Positions 1 to 8,952 of a DNA stretch of 64,000 nt are shown piece after piece. Both the position numbers and the translations under genes were made by a program. The stretch is from contig NZ_JUHB01000001.1 of the NCBI RefSeq assembly GCF_000799565.1, positions 2,979,501 through 3,043,500 on the forward strand, read 5' to 3'. The notes under the pieces were generated by a model that made no database searches, was not told where the DNA came from, and worked only from the letters and a program-made list of their open reading frames with translations. The stretch is from Cellulophaga sp. Hel_I_12. GTDB lineage: Bacteria > Bacteroidota > Bacteroidia > Flavobacteriales > Flavobacteriaceae. The number at the start of each line of letters is the position of its first letter. The stretch's first letter is position 1.

Positions 1-802
1 TGTAAGGGGACCACAAGCCATCAAAAGTGAAAATACTTTTTTAGTTGGTTATGTTCTTTTCGATAAACGAGAAGGCAATGCAGAAGTAGATGTTGTAAAC
101 GATGCACAAGAAGCTATTCAAAAAAGAATTGATGCTGGGGAATTAATCGTTCCTGCTGGAATTAGCTATAAATTTTCAGGTAGTTATGAAAACCAGATTA
201 GAGCAGTAAAAAGATTGTCTATCGTAATACCCATCAGTTTGATCGTAATATTCTTGCTCCTTTTCTTTCAGTTCAAAACCGTCATTGCATCATCTATTCA
301 CTTTTCGGGCGTATTTGTCGCTTTTGCGGGAGGATTTATCATGCTGTGGCTTTATGGGCAGGATTGGTTCATGAATTTCGCTATATCAGGTGTCAATATG
401 CGTGATCTGTTTCAAATGCATACCATCAATTTAAGTGTTGCAGTTTGGGTAGGTTTTATTGCCCTGTTTGGAATAGCCACAGATGATGGTGTTATCATGG
501 GAACCTATATACATCAAGTTTTTGAGGAAAAAAAACCAGATACAATAGAAGGAGTAAGGGCAGCTGTTTTGGAGGCAGGTAAAAAAAGAGTTCGTCCAGC
601 AATGATGACAGCAGCTGTGGCAATTATTGCACTCTTACCAGTTCTAACCTCTACGGGGAAAGGAGCAGATATTATGATTCCTATGGCTATCCCAACCTTT
701 GGTGGTATGACCATACAGATTATGACCATGTTTGTAGTTCCTGTTCTCCAAGCGTATTGGAGAGAAACAGTTATTAAAAATCAAACTAAAAAATTGAAAT
801 AA
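1..802 (+). CDS. CusA/CzcA-family heavy-metal RND efflux pump, C-terminal part (5' truncated by window)
   Basis: The reading frame is open from base 2 to the TAA at 800-802 with no start in the window, so this is the last ~266 residues of a pump usually near 1000-1250 residues. It is the inner-membrane, proton-driven member of a tripartite metal exporter. The C-terminal transmembrane bundle is visible, and the segment KKRVRPAMMTAAVAIIALLP followed by STGKGADIM..PMAIPTFGG matches the conserved RND region before the last helices. The neighbouring helix carries IATDDGVIMG, with two acidic residues where CzcA proteins usually have none. The TTG at 215 is internal, not a start. The outer-membrane and adaptor genes follow at once, so this is a cusA-cusC-cusB operon. 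The metal is inferred to be copper/silver from the downstream genes. Confidence 0.9.
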   Translation, partial: VRGPQAIKSENTFLVGYVLFDKREGNAEVDVVNDAQEAIQKRIDAGELIVPAGISYKFSGSYENQIRAVKRLSIVIPISLIVIFLLLFFQFKTVIASSIHFSGVFVAFAGGFIMLWLYGQDWFMNFAISGVNMRDLFQMHTINLSVAVWVGFIALFGIATDDGVIMGTYIHQVFEEKKPDTIEGVRAAVLEAGKKRVRPAMMTAAVAIIALLPVLTSTGKGADIMIPMAIPTFGGMTIQIMTMFVVPVLQAYWRETVIKNQTKKLK

Positions 803-803
803 A

Positions 804-2042
804 ATGAAAAGGATATTTACAATACTAATACTATTTACAAGCATGGGATCGTTTGCCCAGACCTTGGAAGAATATTTCAAGGTTGCTGCCGATAATAATC
901 CTGGACTGCTTTCTCAATACAAAGAATTTGAGGCTGCATTACAAAAAGTACCACAAGTAAGTACTTTGCCCGATCCATCACTTTCGGTGAGTGCGTTTGG
1001 TCAAATGGTTGAGACAAGGGTAGGGCCACAAATGGCTAGGTTTTCGTTATCCCAGATGTTCCCTTGGTTTGGGACATTAAAAGCACAGGGCGACGCTGCA
1101 ACTTTAATGGCCGAGGCCAAGTATCAATCTTTTTTAGATGCACAGAATAAACTTTACTATGATGTGTCAGCTGCATACTTTCCTTTGTATGAACTCCAAG
1201 AATGGGCAAAAATAGAGGAAAGGAATGTTGCTATTCTAGAATCATATAAAACCATTTCCAATTCAAAATTTAAAAATGGAGCAGGAACATTGGTAGATGT
1301 TTTGCGTGTGGATATCATGTTAAAGGAGTCGCAGACAAATTTGAAAATTCTAAATAAGAAGGGAACTCCCTTGTTAGCATTATTCAATAAATTATTAAAC
1401 CGTGGTGAATTAGAATCTGTTATCATCAGCGACACCTTGATTATAGACCCAATGCAATTAGCTTATGTAAAGGACTCACTTGTTGTAAACCATCCTCTTT
1501 TGAATGCACTTGAATTGAGGATAAAGGCGGGGCAGGCTTCTGAAAGAGCAGCAAGCAAACAAGGCTTACCAAAATTAGGGATAGGTTTAGATTATATAAT
1601 GGTTGGGGAGCGTACTGATTTAGCACCAGGAGTTGCTACTCCACCCGATAATGGAAAGGATGCTATAATGCCAATGGTAAGTGTTACCCTTCCTATTTTT
1701 AGGCGAAAATATAGAGCGGCAGTTAAAGAGGCTCAATTAATGCAAGAAAGTTATACACTTCAAAAAACAGAAGTGACAAATTCGTTGAATTCAAATTACG
1801 AAATGGTACTGTTTGATATTCGGCAACAAACCGATTTAATTTCACTTTTTGATCAACAAATTAAGGAATCGGAGCAAGCGCTCAATCTTTTATTTAGGTC
1901 ATATTCTAATTCAGGAAAGGATTTCGAAGAGGTTTTGAGAATGCAACAGCAATTACTTAGATACGACAAACTGAAAATAAGTGCGTTAACACAATATCAA
2001 ATTGCATTGGCTAAATTAAATTATATCACAGCGAAAAAATAA
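804..2042 (+). CDS. TolC-family outer-membrane efflux protein (CusC/CzcC-like)
   Basis: 412 residues with a cleavable signal peptide (hydrophobic ILILFTSMGSFAQ, cleavage near residue 19). Long helical stretches rich in Q, E, L and K follow, typical of the two OEP repeats that build the periplasmic tunnel of TolC-type trimers. The conserved start of the mature protein, LEEYFKVAADNNPGL, and the proline-rich LPDPSLSVSAFGQM are characteristic of the family. It would form the outer-membrane exit duct for the RND pump. The ATG begins one base after the pump stop codon, so the genes are translationally close. The adaptor gene starts 4 nt after its stop. The export role is certain at family level; the metal is inferred from context. 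Confidence 0.92.
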   Translation: MKRIFTILILFTSMGSFAQTLEEYFKVAADNNPGLLSQYKEFEAALQKVPQVSTLPDPSLSVSAFGQMVETRVGPQMARFSLSQMFPWFGTLKAQGDAATLMAEAKYQSFLDAQNKLYYDVSAAYFPLYELQEWAKIEERNVAILESYKTISNSKFKNGAGTLVDVLRVDIMLKESQTNLKILNKKGTPLLALFNKLLNRGELESVIISDTLIIDPMQLAYVKDSLVVNHPLLNALELRIKAGQASERAASKQGLPKLGIGLDYIMVGERTDLAPGVATPPDNGKDAIMPMVSVTLPIFRRKYRAAVKEAQLMQESYTLQKTEVTNSLNSNYEMVLFDIRQQTDLISLFDQQIKESEQALNLLFRSYSNSGKDFEEVLRMQQQLLRYDKLKISALTQYQIALAKLNYITAKK

Positions 2043-2046
2043 AAGT

Positions 2047-3834
2047 ATGAAAACAGAAACTAAAAAAATAATAAAAATAGCCTTTTCCACCTTGATTTTA
2101 GGCTTGTTTTTCGGGTCGCTATTGTTTGGGGGTTCAGAGAATAAAAAAGCTGATGAACACCAACATGATAGTGAAAATGTCAGTGAAACCATTTGGACTT
2201 GTTCCATGCATCCACAAATTAGAAAGAATGAGCCAGGCGCTTGTCCAATCTGTGGAATGGATTTAATTCCATTAGAGGAAGATAACAATTTAGAATTGGA
2301 TCCTATGGCAATTAGCATGTCACAAACTGCAATGCAGATTGCAAATATCTCAACAGAAATAGTGAGTAAAATAAAACCAATCAAGTCTCTCAGGTTGAAC
2401 GGTAAAGTTCAGGCAGATGAGCGGTCTGTCTATTCTCAGTCATCCCATATACCTGGACGTATAGAAAGGTTAATGGTGAATTTTACTGGTGAATACGTGA
2501 ACAAAGGACAAGTTATTGCCTCCATTTATTCCCCAGATTTGGTTAATGCTCAAGAAGAGCTTTTCGAGGCCAGAAAAATTGTCGAAACACAGCCTCAATT
2601 GTTTAATGCAGCAAAGGAAAAATTAAAGAACTGGAAACTTTCTGATAAACAGATAACACTAATCCTTGAATCAGGAGTCGTTAAAGAGGAATTACCTATT
2701 TATTCGGATGTCTCTGGTTATGTAACCGAAAAGATGGTGAATCTAGGTGATTATGTTAATAAGGGTAAAGCCATATATCAAATTGCAAATCTCAGTAGTG
2801 TTTGGGTATTATTTGATGTTTACGAATCGGATATGGCATGGGTAAAAAAAGGAGATGAAGTAAGTTTCACTATCCCCTCGTTACCAGGAGAAACATTTAG
2901 GGGTAAAATTTCTTATATAGATCCCGTTATTGACCCTATGTCAAGAGTATCAAAGGCAAGAATTGAGATAAACAATAAAAGTTTAAAATTTAAACCTGAA
3001 ATGTTCGTTTCCGGAATTGTTGATGCAAAATTACCTGTCAAATCAAACGTTATTGTTATTCCAAAAACCGCTGTGATGTGGACAGGTAAACGTTCTGTTG
3101 TTTATATTAAAAACACCTCTTCCAAAGGAGTAAATTTTGTGATGCGTGACGTTACTTTAGGACCATCTTTAGGAAATGGATTTGTAGTAAATGAAGGTCT
3201 GCAAGATGGAGAGGAAATAGCTGTTAATGGAACCTTTAGTATCGATGCCGCAGCACAACTGGCAGGAAAACCCAGTATGATGAATCCAGAAGGAGGGCCA
3301 GCTATGACAGGGCATAATCATGGTGGCGGGGCAATGCCTACCTCAGATGAACCACAGAAAAAACCGATTTCTAAAAAGGTCTCCGTGAATCAAAAGGCAA
3401 AAGATGTGCTAAAACCCCTTCTAACCGAATATCTAATAATGAAAGACGCTTTAACCAATGATAATTTGGATGAAGCAAAACAGGCGGGAACGAATATTCT
3501 CAAATCCATGGAGGGTATAAATATGTCCTTGTTTACCGGGGAATCGCATAGTGTTTGGATGGGGTTGAGCAGTGATTTAAAGAATACGCTTCAACATGTT
3601 CAGCATTTCAAAACACTGGAAGAGATTCGAAAAGCATTTCAACAGGTTTCAAATACTATGCTTGGTTTGGAATCCTCATTTAACCCAAATAATGAAACCC
3701 TATATGTTCTGCACTGCCCGATGGCTAATAATAACAAGGGCGCGGATTGGTTGAGCACCTCCAAAGAAATAAAAAACCCATACTATGGGCAGGCAATGCT
3801 TACTTGTGGAGAGGTTACTAAAGAAATAAAATAA
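2047..3834 (+). CDS. RND periplasmic adaptor (CusB-like) with heavy-metal-binding domain and C-terminal DUF3347
   Basis: 595 residues. An N-terminal membrane anchor (about 9-28) is followed by a heavy-metal-binding domain at about 50-77 (TCSMHPQIRKNEPGACPICG, with C52, H55, C66 and C69). A membrane-fusion core comes next (lipoyl/hairpin/barrel, about 105-400; the hairpin contains SPDLVNAQEELFEARK). A His/Met-rich linker at about 410-435 (GHNHGGGAM) leads to a DUF3347 domain at about 446-595 with HCPM, NPYYG and ML.CG. It couples the inner-membrane pump to the outer-membrane channel and probably delivers metal. The HMBD plus DUF3347 layout makes it longer than E. coli CusB. Two further genes nearby (6992-7627, 8103-8666) carry the same DUF3347 domain. 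Confidence 0.93.
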   Translation: MKTETKKIIKIAFSTLILGLFFGSLLFGGSENKKADEHQHDSENVSETIWTCSMHPQIRKNEPGACPICGMDLIPLEEDNNLELDPMAISMSQTAMQIANISTEIVSKIKPIKSLRLNGKVQADERSVYSQSSHIPGRIERLMVNFTGEYVNKGQVIASIYSPDLVNAQEELFEARKIVETQPQLFNAAKEKLKNWKLSDKQITLILESGVVKEELPIYSDVSGYVTEKMVNLGDYVNKGKAIYQIANLSSVWVLFDVYESDMAWVKKGDEVSFTIPSLPGETFRGKISYIDPVIDPMSRVSKARIEINNKSLKFKPEMFVSGIVDAKLPVKSNVIVIPKTAVMWTGKRSVVYIKNTSSKGVNFVMRDVTLGPSLGNGFVVNEGLQDGEEIAVNGTFSIDAAAQLAGKPSMMNPEGGPAMTGHNHGGGAMPTSDEPQKKPISKKVSVNQKAKDVLKPLLTEYLIMKDALTNDNLDEAKQAGTNILKSMEGINMSLFTGESHSVWMGLSSDLKNTLQHVQHFKTLEEIRKAFQQVSNTMLGLESSFNPNNETLYVLHCPMANNNKGADWLSTSKEIKNPYYGQAMLTCGEVTKEIK

Positions 3835-3842
3835 ATACAAAA

Positions 3843-4277
3843 ATGAAAAAATTAGCAAAACCATTCGTATTACTATTATTAGTAACCTTTAGCTTAACAG
3901 CTTGTAATTCAAAAACGAAACAGAATAAAGAAAAAGAAACAGCTGTAGTTACACCACAAAAGGAGACAATTCAAGAAACACAACAAGAGTACCAAGTAGG
4001 TGCCAAAGTGCCAAACGATTTAGTTTGTATGGTAAACAATGCCTATATGGGAAAACCTCAAATACCAGTACCTGTAAATGGTAAGACCTATTATGGTTGT
4101 TGCCAAATGTGTGTTGGGAAATTAAATAGTGATGCTGTTGCCAGAACAGGTATAGACCCTTTTAGTTTCAAACCAATTGATAAAACGGAAGCTTATATTG
4201 TTTTAATGAAAAAAGAAGGCGAAGTAGCCTATTTTGAGTCTGAAGAAAATTACAGTAAGTTTAAAAAATCTCATTAA
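3843..4277 (+). CDS. Putative metal-binding lipoprotein with a Cys-rich TRASH/YHS-like motif
   Basis: 144 residues. The signal peptide ends in a lipobox (FSLTAC, Cys21), so the product should be a lipoprotein. After a charged, Q/E-rich linker there is one compact domain with a single Cys at 62 (LVCMVNN) and a cluster GCCQMC (C86, C87, C90), followed by GKLNSDAVARTGIDPFSF. This spacing resembles small YHS/TRASH/NosL-type metal-binding modules. It starts 8 nt after the adaptor gene and precedes the multicopper oxidase, so a periplasmic copper-binding or shuttle role is a reasonable inference. I do not recognise an established gene name. The lipoprotein call is firm; the fold is tentative. Confidence 0.75.
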   Translation: MKKLAKPFVLLLLVTFSLTACNSKTKQNKEKETAVVTPQKETIQETQQEYQVGAKVPNDLVCMVNNAYMGKPQIPVPVNGKTYYGCCQMCVGKLNSDAVARTGIDPFSFKPIDKTEAYIVLMKKEGEVAYFESEENYSKFKKSH

Positions 4278-4311
4278 AGATACTACCTGAAAAAGGTGGA
4301 TTTTAAAAAAA

Positions 4312-6960
4312 ATGAAAATGAAAACAAAACTAATAATACTATTCCTACTTGCATTAACTACTGGCGTTTTTGCTCAGGAAGTGCAAGTAACTGAAGGAAA
4401 TCTAAATAATCTTCCAGTACGAGAACACACGATTACCTTACGTGAGGCTACCGTAAACAAAGCAGGGAAAGAGGTTATGGGAATGACCGTTAACGGAACA
4501 ATTCCTGGTCCTACCTTAGAATTTACTGAAGGAGAATACGCGGTTATTTATGTAAAAAACGAAATGAGCGAAGAAACATCGGTGCATTGGCACGGTTTGT
4601 TATTGCCTAATTTCTATGATGGCGTCCCGTATTTAAATACTCCACCTATCGAACCTGGGCATACACAGAAATACGAGTTCCCTATCAAACAATCTGGAAC
4701 TTATTGGTATCATTCGCATACGATGTTACAAGAACAAAGTGGTGTATACGGTTCAATTGTGATAAAACCCAAAGAAAAAACGTTGGAATATGACAAGGAA
4801 TTGGTATTGATGTTATCTGATTGGACAAACGAAAAGCCAATGAATGTTCTTCGTAATCTAAAACGAGGTAATGAATGGTATGGCATACGAAAAGGAACGG
4901 CAACACCTTTAAACCAAGTAATTGCACGTGGAGCATTTGGCGCACAGCTTAATTTCTGGCGACAACGTATGGAAGGTGCAGATATAGCAGATGTATACTA
5001 TCCTGCATTTTTAATAAATGGCGAAGAAGGTATTGAGTATCCAGAATTTAAAGCTGGTGAAAAGGTACGATTGCGAATTATAGATGGTGCCGCCTCAACG
5101 TCCTTTTGGATGACGTTTGGTGGGGAAACACCTGTATTGGTTTCTTCAGATGGATTAGATGTTGTTCCTTTAGAAAGAAATAAAACATTTATAGGTGTAG
5201 CCGAAACGTATGACTTTATTGTCACGGTACCACAAGAAGGTAAGATGGAATTTAGAATTACTGCGCAGGATGGTTCTGGTACTGCATCAGCTTTTCTTGG
5301 AAAAGGCGAAGTGCTGCCAGCCGAGATTGTTGAGAGGCCAGATAAGATAGGAATGATGCAGAAAATGGCAAAGATGAATATGAAAATGGGAGCCCCCGCT
5401 TTAAAGTATCGCCCAAAAAAGGATGAACGTTTTGAGATGAAAGAAGAATATGGTATGCAGATGGGTAAAATGGAAGGTATGAAAATGGATGAAGAAATGA
5501 AGATGAACCAATCTAAAATGCCTGAAATGGATATGAGTAAGCTAAAGGATTCTTTGGGAATGGGTAAAATGGAAGGTATGAAGATGGATCATTCAAAGAT
5601 GTCTGGAATGGATATGAATAAGCCAGAAGATACTACAGCAATGGGCAAGATGGACCATTCTAATATGGCAGGATTGGATATGAAAAAAGACAAGAAAATG
5701 TCTGGAACGAAAATGCCTAAAGATTCTATGTCAATGGATCAATCTAAAATGGAGGGTATGAAGATGGATCATTCCAATATGGTAGGAATGGCTATGCAGA
5801 AACCAAAAGATACTACAGCAATGGGCAAGATGGACCATTCTAATATGTCGGGAATGGATATGAAGAAAGACGAAACAATGTCTGGAATGGATATGAAAAA
5901 AGAGGATTCTATGCCAGGAATGAAGATGGAAGGAATGGATCTATTTGCCGAATACAATTATGATTATTTGAAGTCGCCCAACAAAACGACCTATGATAAG
6001 AATGTTCCCGTTAAGGAAATATTACTAAACCTTACTGGTAATATGAATCGTTACATCTGGAGTATGAATGGTGTACCATTGTCTGAGGCTGATAACATCA
6101 AAATAAATAATAAAGAAGTAACACGCATTACCTTCAATAACCTGACGATGATGCACCACCCAATGCACTTGCACGGGCATTTCTTTAGAGTACTTAATGC
6201 AAATGGAGAATACTCGCCATTAAAGCACACGGTAAATGTGCCACCAATGCAAGAAATGACTATCGAGTTTTATGGAAATAATGGCGATGAATATGGTGAT
6301 TGGTTTTTCCATTGCCACATTTTATATCATATGATGGGTGGTATGGCAAGAGTAGTGTCTTATGATACACCAAGAGATCCAAGAATGGGTGAATTTCCAG
6401 CTTCAAAAATTATTGCAGAAACAGATAAATGGTATTCTTGGGGATTGGTAGATGCCGCGTCGCATACTACTGGTTTTAATTTAATGACCTCTAATATTAG
6501 AAATCAATTTAATGCCTCCTTTGAATATGGGTGGAACCAGAATCTGGAAGGAGAATTTACGTATGAACGTTATTTACATGATTATTTGAGAATTTTTGGT
6601 GGTGTTAATTTTGAGAATTCAACACGTGATAGCTTAGATGAATTTAGCACAACAGCAGTTGTTGGAGTAAGATATTTAACACCTTACTTATTCAATTTAG
6701 ATGTGCGCGTTGATAGTAAATTAAGACCAAGAATTGGTCTGGGACGTAGCATAATGATATTCCCAAAACTGTCTGTATTCGGTTATTATGAATATCAAAT
6801 AGATTTAGGTTTCGTAGATGACTTACCAATAAATAAAGACTTCACTTCAGAAACCGTATGGAGTGCAGGAGCAGAATATATGCTATCAAGAAATTTTTCA
6901 TTAATGGGAAGTTATGATAATCGTTTTGGAGCAGGTGGCGGATTATCAATAAGATTTTAA
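4312..6960 (+). CDS. Multicopper oxidase (CopA-type) fused to a CopB-like outer-membrane beta-barrel
   Basis: 882 residues. A signal peptide (about 1-21, LALTTGVFAQ) leads to cupredoxin domains with the canonical copper ligands: HWHG, YWYHSHT, HHPMHLHGHFF (near 613) and FFHCHILYHMMGGM (near 667). This is the periplasmic CopA/PcoA class that oxidises and sequesters copper. Between the second and last cupredoxin domains lies a long Met/His/Asp repeat (see 5440-5940). After about residue 715 the protein switches to alternating beta strands with aromatic ends (NASFEYGWNQNLEGEFTYER to GAGGGLSIRF). This is the CopB/PcoB type of outer-membrane copper-resistance barrel, normally a separate gene. Two ATGs (4312 and 4318) are possible. 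The fused layout is seen in the sequence; the joint function is inferred. Confidence 0.9.
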   Translation: MKMKTKLIILFLLALTTGVFAQEVQVTEGNLNNLPVREHTITLREATVNKAGKEVMGMTVNGTIPGPTLEFTEGEYAVIYVKNEMSEETSVHWHGLLLPNFYDGVPYLNTPPIEPGHTQKYEFPIKQSGTYWYHSHTMLQEQSGVYGSIVIKPKEKTLEYDKELVLMLSDWTNEKPMNVLRNLKRGNEWYGIRKGTATPLNQVIARGAFGAQLNFWRQRMEGADIADVYYPAFLINGEEGIEYPEFKAGEKVRLRIIDGAASTSFWMTFGGETPVLVSSDGLDVVPLERNKTFIGVAETYDFIVTVPQEGKMEFRITAQDGSGTASAFLGKGEVLPAEIVERPDKIGMMQKMAKMNMKMGAPALKYRPKKDERFEMKEEYGMQMGKMEGMKMDEEMKMNQSKMPEMDMSKLKDSLGMGKMEGMKMDHSKMSGMDMNKPEDTTAMGKMDHSNMAGLDMKKDKKMSGTKMPKDSMSMDQSKMEGMKMDHSNMVGMAMQKPKDTTAMGKMDHSNMSGMDMKKDETMSGMDMKKEDSMPGMKMEGMDLFAEYNYDYLKSPNKTTYDKNVPVKEILLNLTGNMNRYIWSMNGVPLSEADNIKINNKEVTRITFNNLTMMHHPMHLHGHFFRVLNANGEYSPLKHTVNVPPMQEMTIEFYGNNGDEYGDWFFHCHILYHMMGGMARVVSYDTPRDPRMGEFPASKIIAETDKWYSWGLVDAASHTTGFNLMTSNIRNQFNASFEYGWNQNLEGEFTYERYLHDYLRIFGGVNFENSTRDSLDEFSTTAVVGVRYLTPYLFNLDVRVDSKLRPRIGLGRSIMIFPKLSVFGYYEYQIDLGFVDDLPINKDFTSETVWSAGAEYMLSRNFSLMGSYDNRFGAGGGLSIRF
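5440..5940 (+). repeat. Met/His/Asp-rich repeat block inside the multicopper oxidase
   Basis: Within the oxidase the translation repeats units of the form [29 protein letters not shown] and MGKMEGMKMD more than a dozen times. At the DNA level, near-identical stretches recur; for example, the AAGATGGACCATTCTAATATG string appears around 5648 and again around 5828. Such Met-rich MDHSxM motifs bind Cu(I) in CopA/PcoA and CopC-type proteins. The repeated DNA is likely to expand and contract, so the exact copy number may differ between strains or assemblies. Confidence 0.85.
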
Positions 6961-6991
6961 CAAAAATAATATTAACACTAAAATAATTAAA

Positions 6992-7627
6992 ATGAGCAAA
7001 TTAAAATTAACATTAGGCATGGTTGCGTTAGCATTTATGACTTTAACAGCGGTGTCTTGTAAAGATGCAAAAAAAGAAAACAATAACTCAAATGAGCACC
7101 ATTCAGAAATGAGTGCTGATGAAGATCATTCAAAAATGGACCATGATAATAATGATGGTCATCACGACGGTGAGAAAACGGAAATGACAACAAATGGTAT
7201 TGGAGATGGAAATGCCGAAATGGTACTAAAAGATTATTTTAATCTAAAGGATGCTTTGATAGCAGATGATAATGCAAAAGCAAAAGAATTAGGCGGGAAT
7301 TTGGCAAAAAGTTTAGGGAATTTAGATGTTTCTAAATACGTAGATACACAAAAATCGGAATTAAATGAAATTATTGAAGATGCCGTAGAACATGCGGAAC
7401 ATATTTCAGAAAGCCCAATGGAACATCAAAGAGAGCATTTTAAAATTTTAAGTAAAGATTTAACAGATATGGTAGCCATTACTGGAACTGCGAATACTTT
7501 ATATGAGCAATTTTGCCCAATGTACGATGGTGGTAGTTCTTGGTTGAGTAGAAGCGAAGAGGTTCTTAACCCTTATTACGGAAGCAAAATGCTTAAATGT
7601 GGTAAGGTGCAAAAAGAGATTAACTAA
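6992..7627 (+). CDS. DUF3347-domain lipoprotein
   Basis: 211 residues. The signal peptide ends in a lipobox (LTAVSC, Cys23). A His/Asp/Met-rich linker at about 33-65 (HHSEMSADEDHSKMDHD) looks like a metal-binding tether. The C-terminal ~140 residues are a DUF3347 domain: [42 protein letters not shown] and [12 protein letters not shown]. This is the same domain that ends the CusB-like adaptor at 2047-3834, and a close paralogue lies at 8103-8666. The conserved His, Cys and Met residues suggest a periplasmic copper-binding helical bundle. It follows the oxidase gene by 31 nt and is joined directly to the next gene. The family is certain; the biochemical role is inferred. Confidence 0.9.
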   Translation: MSKLKLTLGMVALAFMTLTAVSCKDAKKENNNSNEHHSEMSADEDHSKMDHDNNDGHHDGEKTEMTTNGIGDGNAEMVLKDYFNLKDALIADDNAKAKELGGNLAKSLGNLDVSKYVDTQKSELNEIIEDAVEHAEHISESPMEHQREHFKILSKDLTDMVAITGTANTLYEQFCPMYDGGSSWLSRSEEVLNPYYGSKMLKCGKVQKEIN

Positions 7628-8080
7628 ATGAAGATAGTCAAAATTATAACATTGGTTTTATTGGTAGCGTTCGTGGGGATTCAGTTTATTCCTACGACAC
7701 GTAATCAAAGCGACCTTATACCTGAAACCGACTTTATGTTGGTCAATAAAGTACCTGAAACAATTCAAAAAAAACTTCAAGTATCTTGTTATGATTGCCA
7801 CAGTAATAATACTAAATATCCATGGTACAATAAAATCCAACCAGTTACTTGGTTTTTAGAAAATCATATAGAAGAAGGAAAAGCTGAACTCAATTTTAAC
7901 GAATGGGATTCGCTATCAAACCGAAGAAAGAAAAGTAAACTACGGTCAATTATAAAGCAGATTGAAAGTGGTGAAATGCCTTTAGAATCTTACACTTTAA
8001 TACATAAAGACGCAACATTTACAGAAGCCGAAGCAGTAGAAATGATCAGTTATATAACACAATTAAAAGATAGTCTATAA
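7628..8080 (+). CDS. Haem-binding domain-containing protein
   Basis: 150 residues. One N-terminal hydrophobic segment (about 5-22) acts as signal or anchor. A single c-type haem motif CYDCH (C54, C57, H58) follows, then the family-typical [19 protein letters not shown] and [10 protein letters not shown]. This matches the Bacteroidota haem-binding domain family (DUF4399/Haem_bd type), small periplasmic proteins with one haem. The ATG starts immediately after the TAA of the preceding DUF3347 gene, with no gap, and the next DUF3347 gene lies 22 nt downstream. A redox partner for the multicopper oxidase is possible but unproven. Confidence 0.85.
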   Translation: MKIVKIITLVLLVAFVGIQFIPTTRNQSDLIPETDFMLVNKVPETIQKKLQVSCYDCHSNNTKYPWYNKIQPVTWFLENHIEEGKAELNFNEWDSLSNRRKKSKLRSIIKQIESGEMPLESYTLIHKDATFTEAEAVEMISYITQLKDSL

Positions 8081-8102
8081 TAAAAATTTAAAATCAGAAA
8101 AA

Positions 8103-8666
8103 ATGAAAAATTTAAAAATGAGTATAGCAGCAATGCTATTGTTAGCCGTTTCTTTTACCAATGCACAGGAAAAGGAAAAAATGAATCACGATCATGGAGA
8201 TATGAAAATGGATCATAGTAAAATGAAAATGGACCAAATGCAAGACGCCAAAGCAGAAGCAGTTCTTGCTGATTATTTTACTTTGAAAGATGCTTTAGTT
8301 GGAGATGACACAAAGAAAGCTGCACAATCAGGCACTAAATTAGTGGCCTCTCTCAAATCATTTGATAAGAGTAGCTATACTAAAGAACAACAAGAAGAAC
8401 TAGTTGATATCATAGATGATGCCACTGAACACGCTGAACATATTGTTAAAAGTGCCATAGATCATCAACGAGAGCACTTTAAAACTTTGAGCAAAGATAT
8501 TACAGATATGGTATCTATTACAGGGACAAAAAACACCTTGTACGAGCAATTTTGCCCAATGTATGACAAGGGTAGTGCTTGGTTAAGCGCAAGTAACGAA
8601 GTAAGAAATCCATATTATGGCAGTAAAATGCTTAAATGTGGTAAAGTTCAAAAAACTATTCAGTAG
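8103..8666 (+). CDS. DUF3347-domain periplasmic protein
   Basis: 187 residues. A cleavable signal peptide ([12 protein letters not shown], cleavage near 22) is followed by a short [18 protein letters not shown] copper-type tether and a DUF3347 domain with [27 protein letters not shown] and [12 protein letters not shown]. It is strongly similar along its length to the 6992-7627 product, but has a signal-peptidase I type leader instead of a lipobox, so one paralogue should be tethered and this one soluble. It is the last gene of the cusA-to-DUF3347 operon. About 410 bp without a gene follow. Confidence 0.9.
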   Translation: MKNLKMSIAAMLLLAVSFTNAQEKEKMNHDHGDMKMDHSKMKMDQMQDAKAEAVLADYFTLKDALVGDDTKKAAQSGTKLVASLKSFDKSSYTKEQQEELVDIIDDATEHAEHIVKSAIDHQREHFKTLSKDITDMVSITGTKNTLYEQFCPMYDKGSAWLSASNEVRNPYYGSKMLKCGKVQKTIQ

Positions 8667-8753
8667 ATATTCATAGTTTAATAATCATTCCAATTTTCTG
8701 GTTTATTAGTTAACAGAAGCTTGTATGATTAAGGAGTCTGGATAGTTTTTAGT

Positions 8754-8811
8754 CCTGTCGTGGGAAGGAAAACAATGTTGATGCTTAGTGTTAGTTCCTT
8801 CCCAAGTCAGG
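8754..8811 (+). repeat. Structured element A (long hairpin) in the gene-free stretch
   Basis: The arms 8762-8770 (GGGAAGGAA) and 8795-8803 (TTCCTTCCC) pair perfectly over 9 bp around a 24-nt loop. Beyond a small internal loop, CCTG at 8754-8757 pairs with CAGG at 8808-8811. It is the first of three hairpins of the same design. No run of T follows, so it is not an ordinary terminator. Confidence 0.6.
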
Positions 8812-8854
8812 CACAATGAATTTTGAAATAGTAATGTTGCTTTGTTTAATAGCA

Positions 8855-8917
8855 GCCTGCACAAGGGGGAGAGATTAAATCCCTAAGAATAAGAGTATCT
8901 CTCTTCCTATGTCAGGC
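8855..8917 (+). repeat. Structured element B (long hairpin) in the gene-free stretch
   Basis: Arms 8865-8875 (GGGGGAGAGAT) and 8897-8907 (ATCTCTCTTCC) pair over 11 bp with two G.U pairs around a 21-nt loop. Outside, GCCTG at 8855-8859 pairs with CAGGC at 8913-8917, and ACA/TGT within the internal loop can extend the stem. The arm sequence differs from element A but the outer CCTG/CAGG clamp is the same. Confidence 0.6.
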
Positions 8918-8952
8918 AAATACAAACTTTGAAAAAGAGAAGTTTAGTGAAA

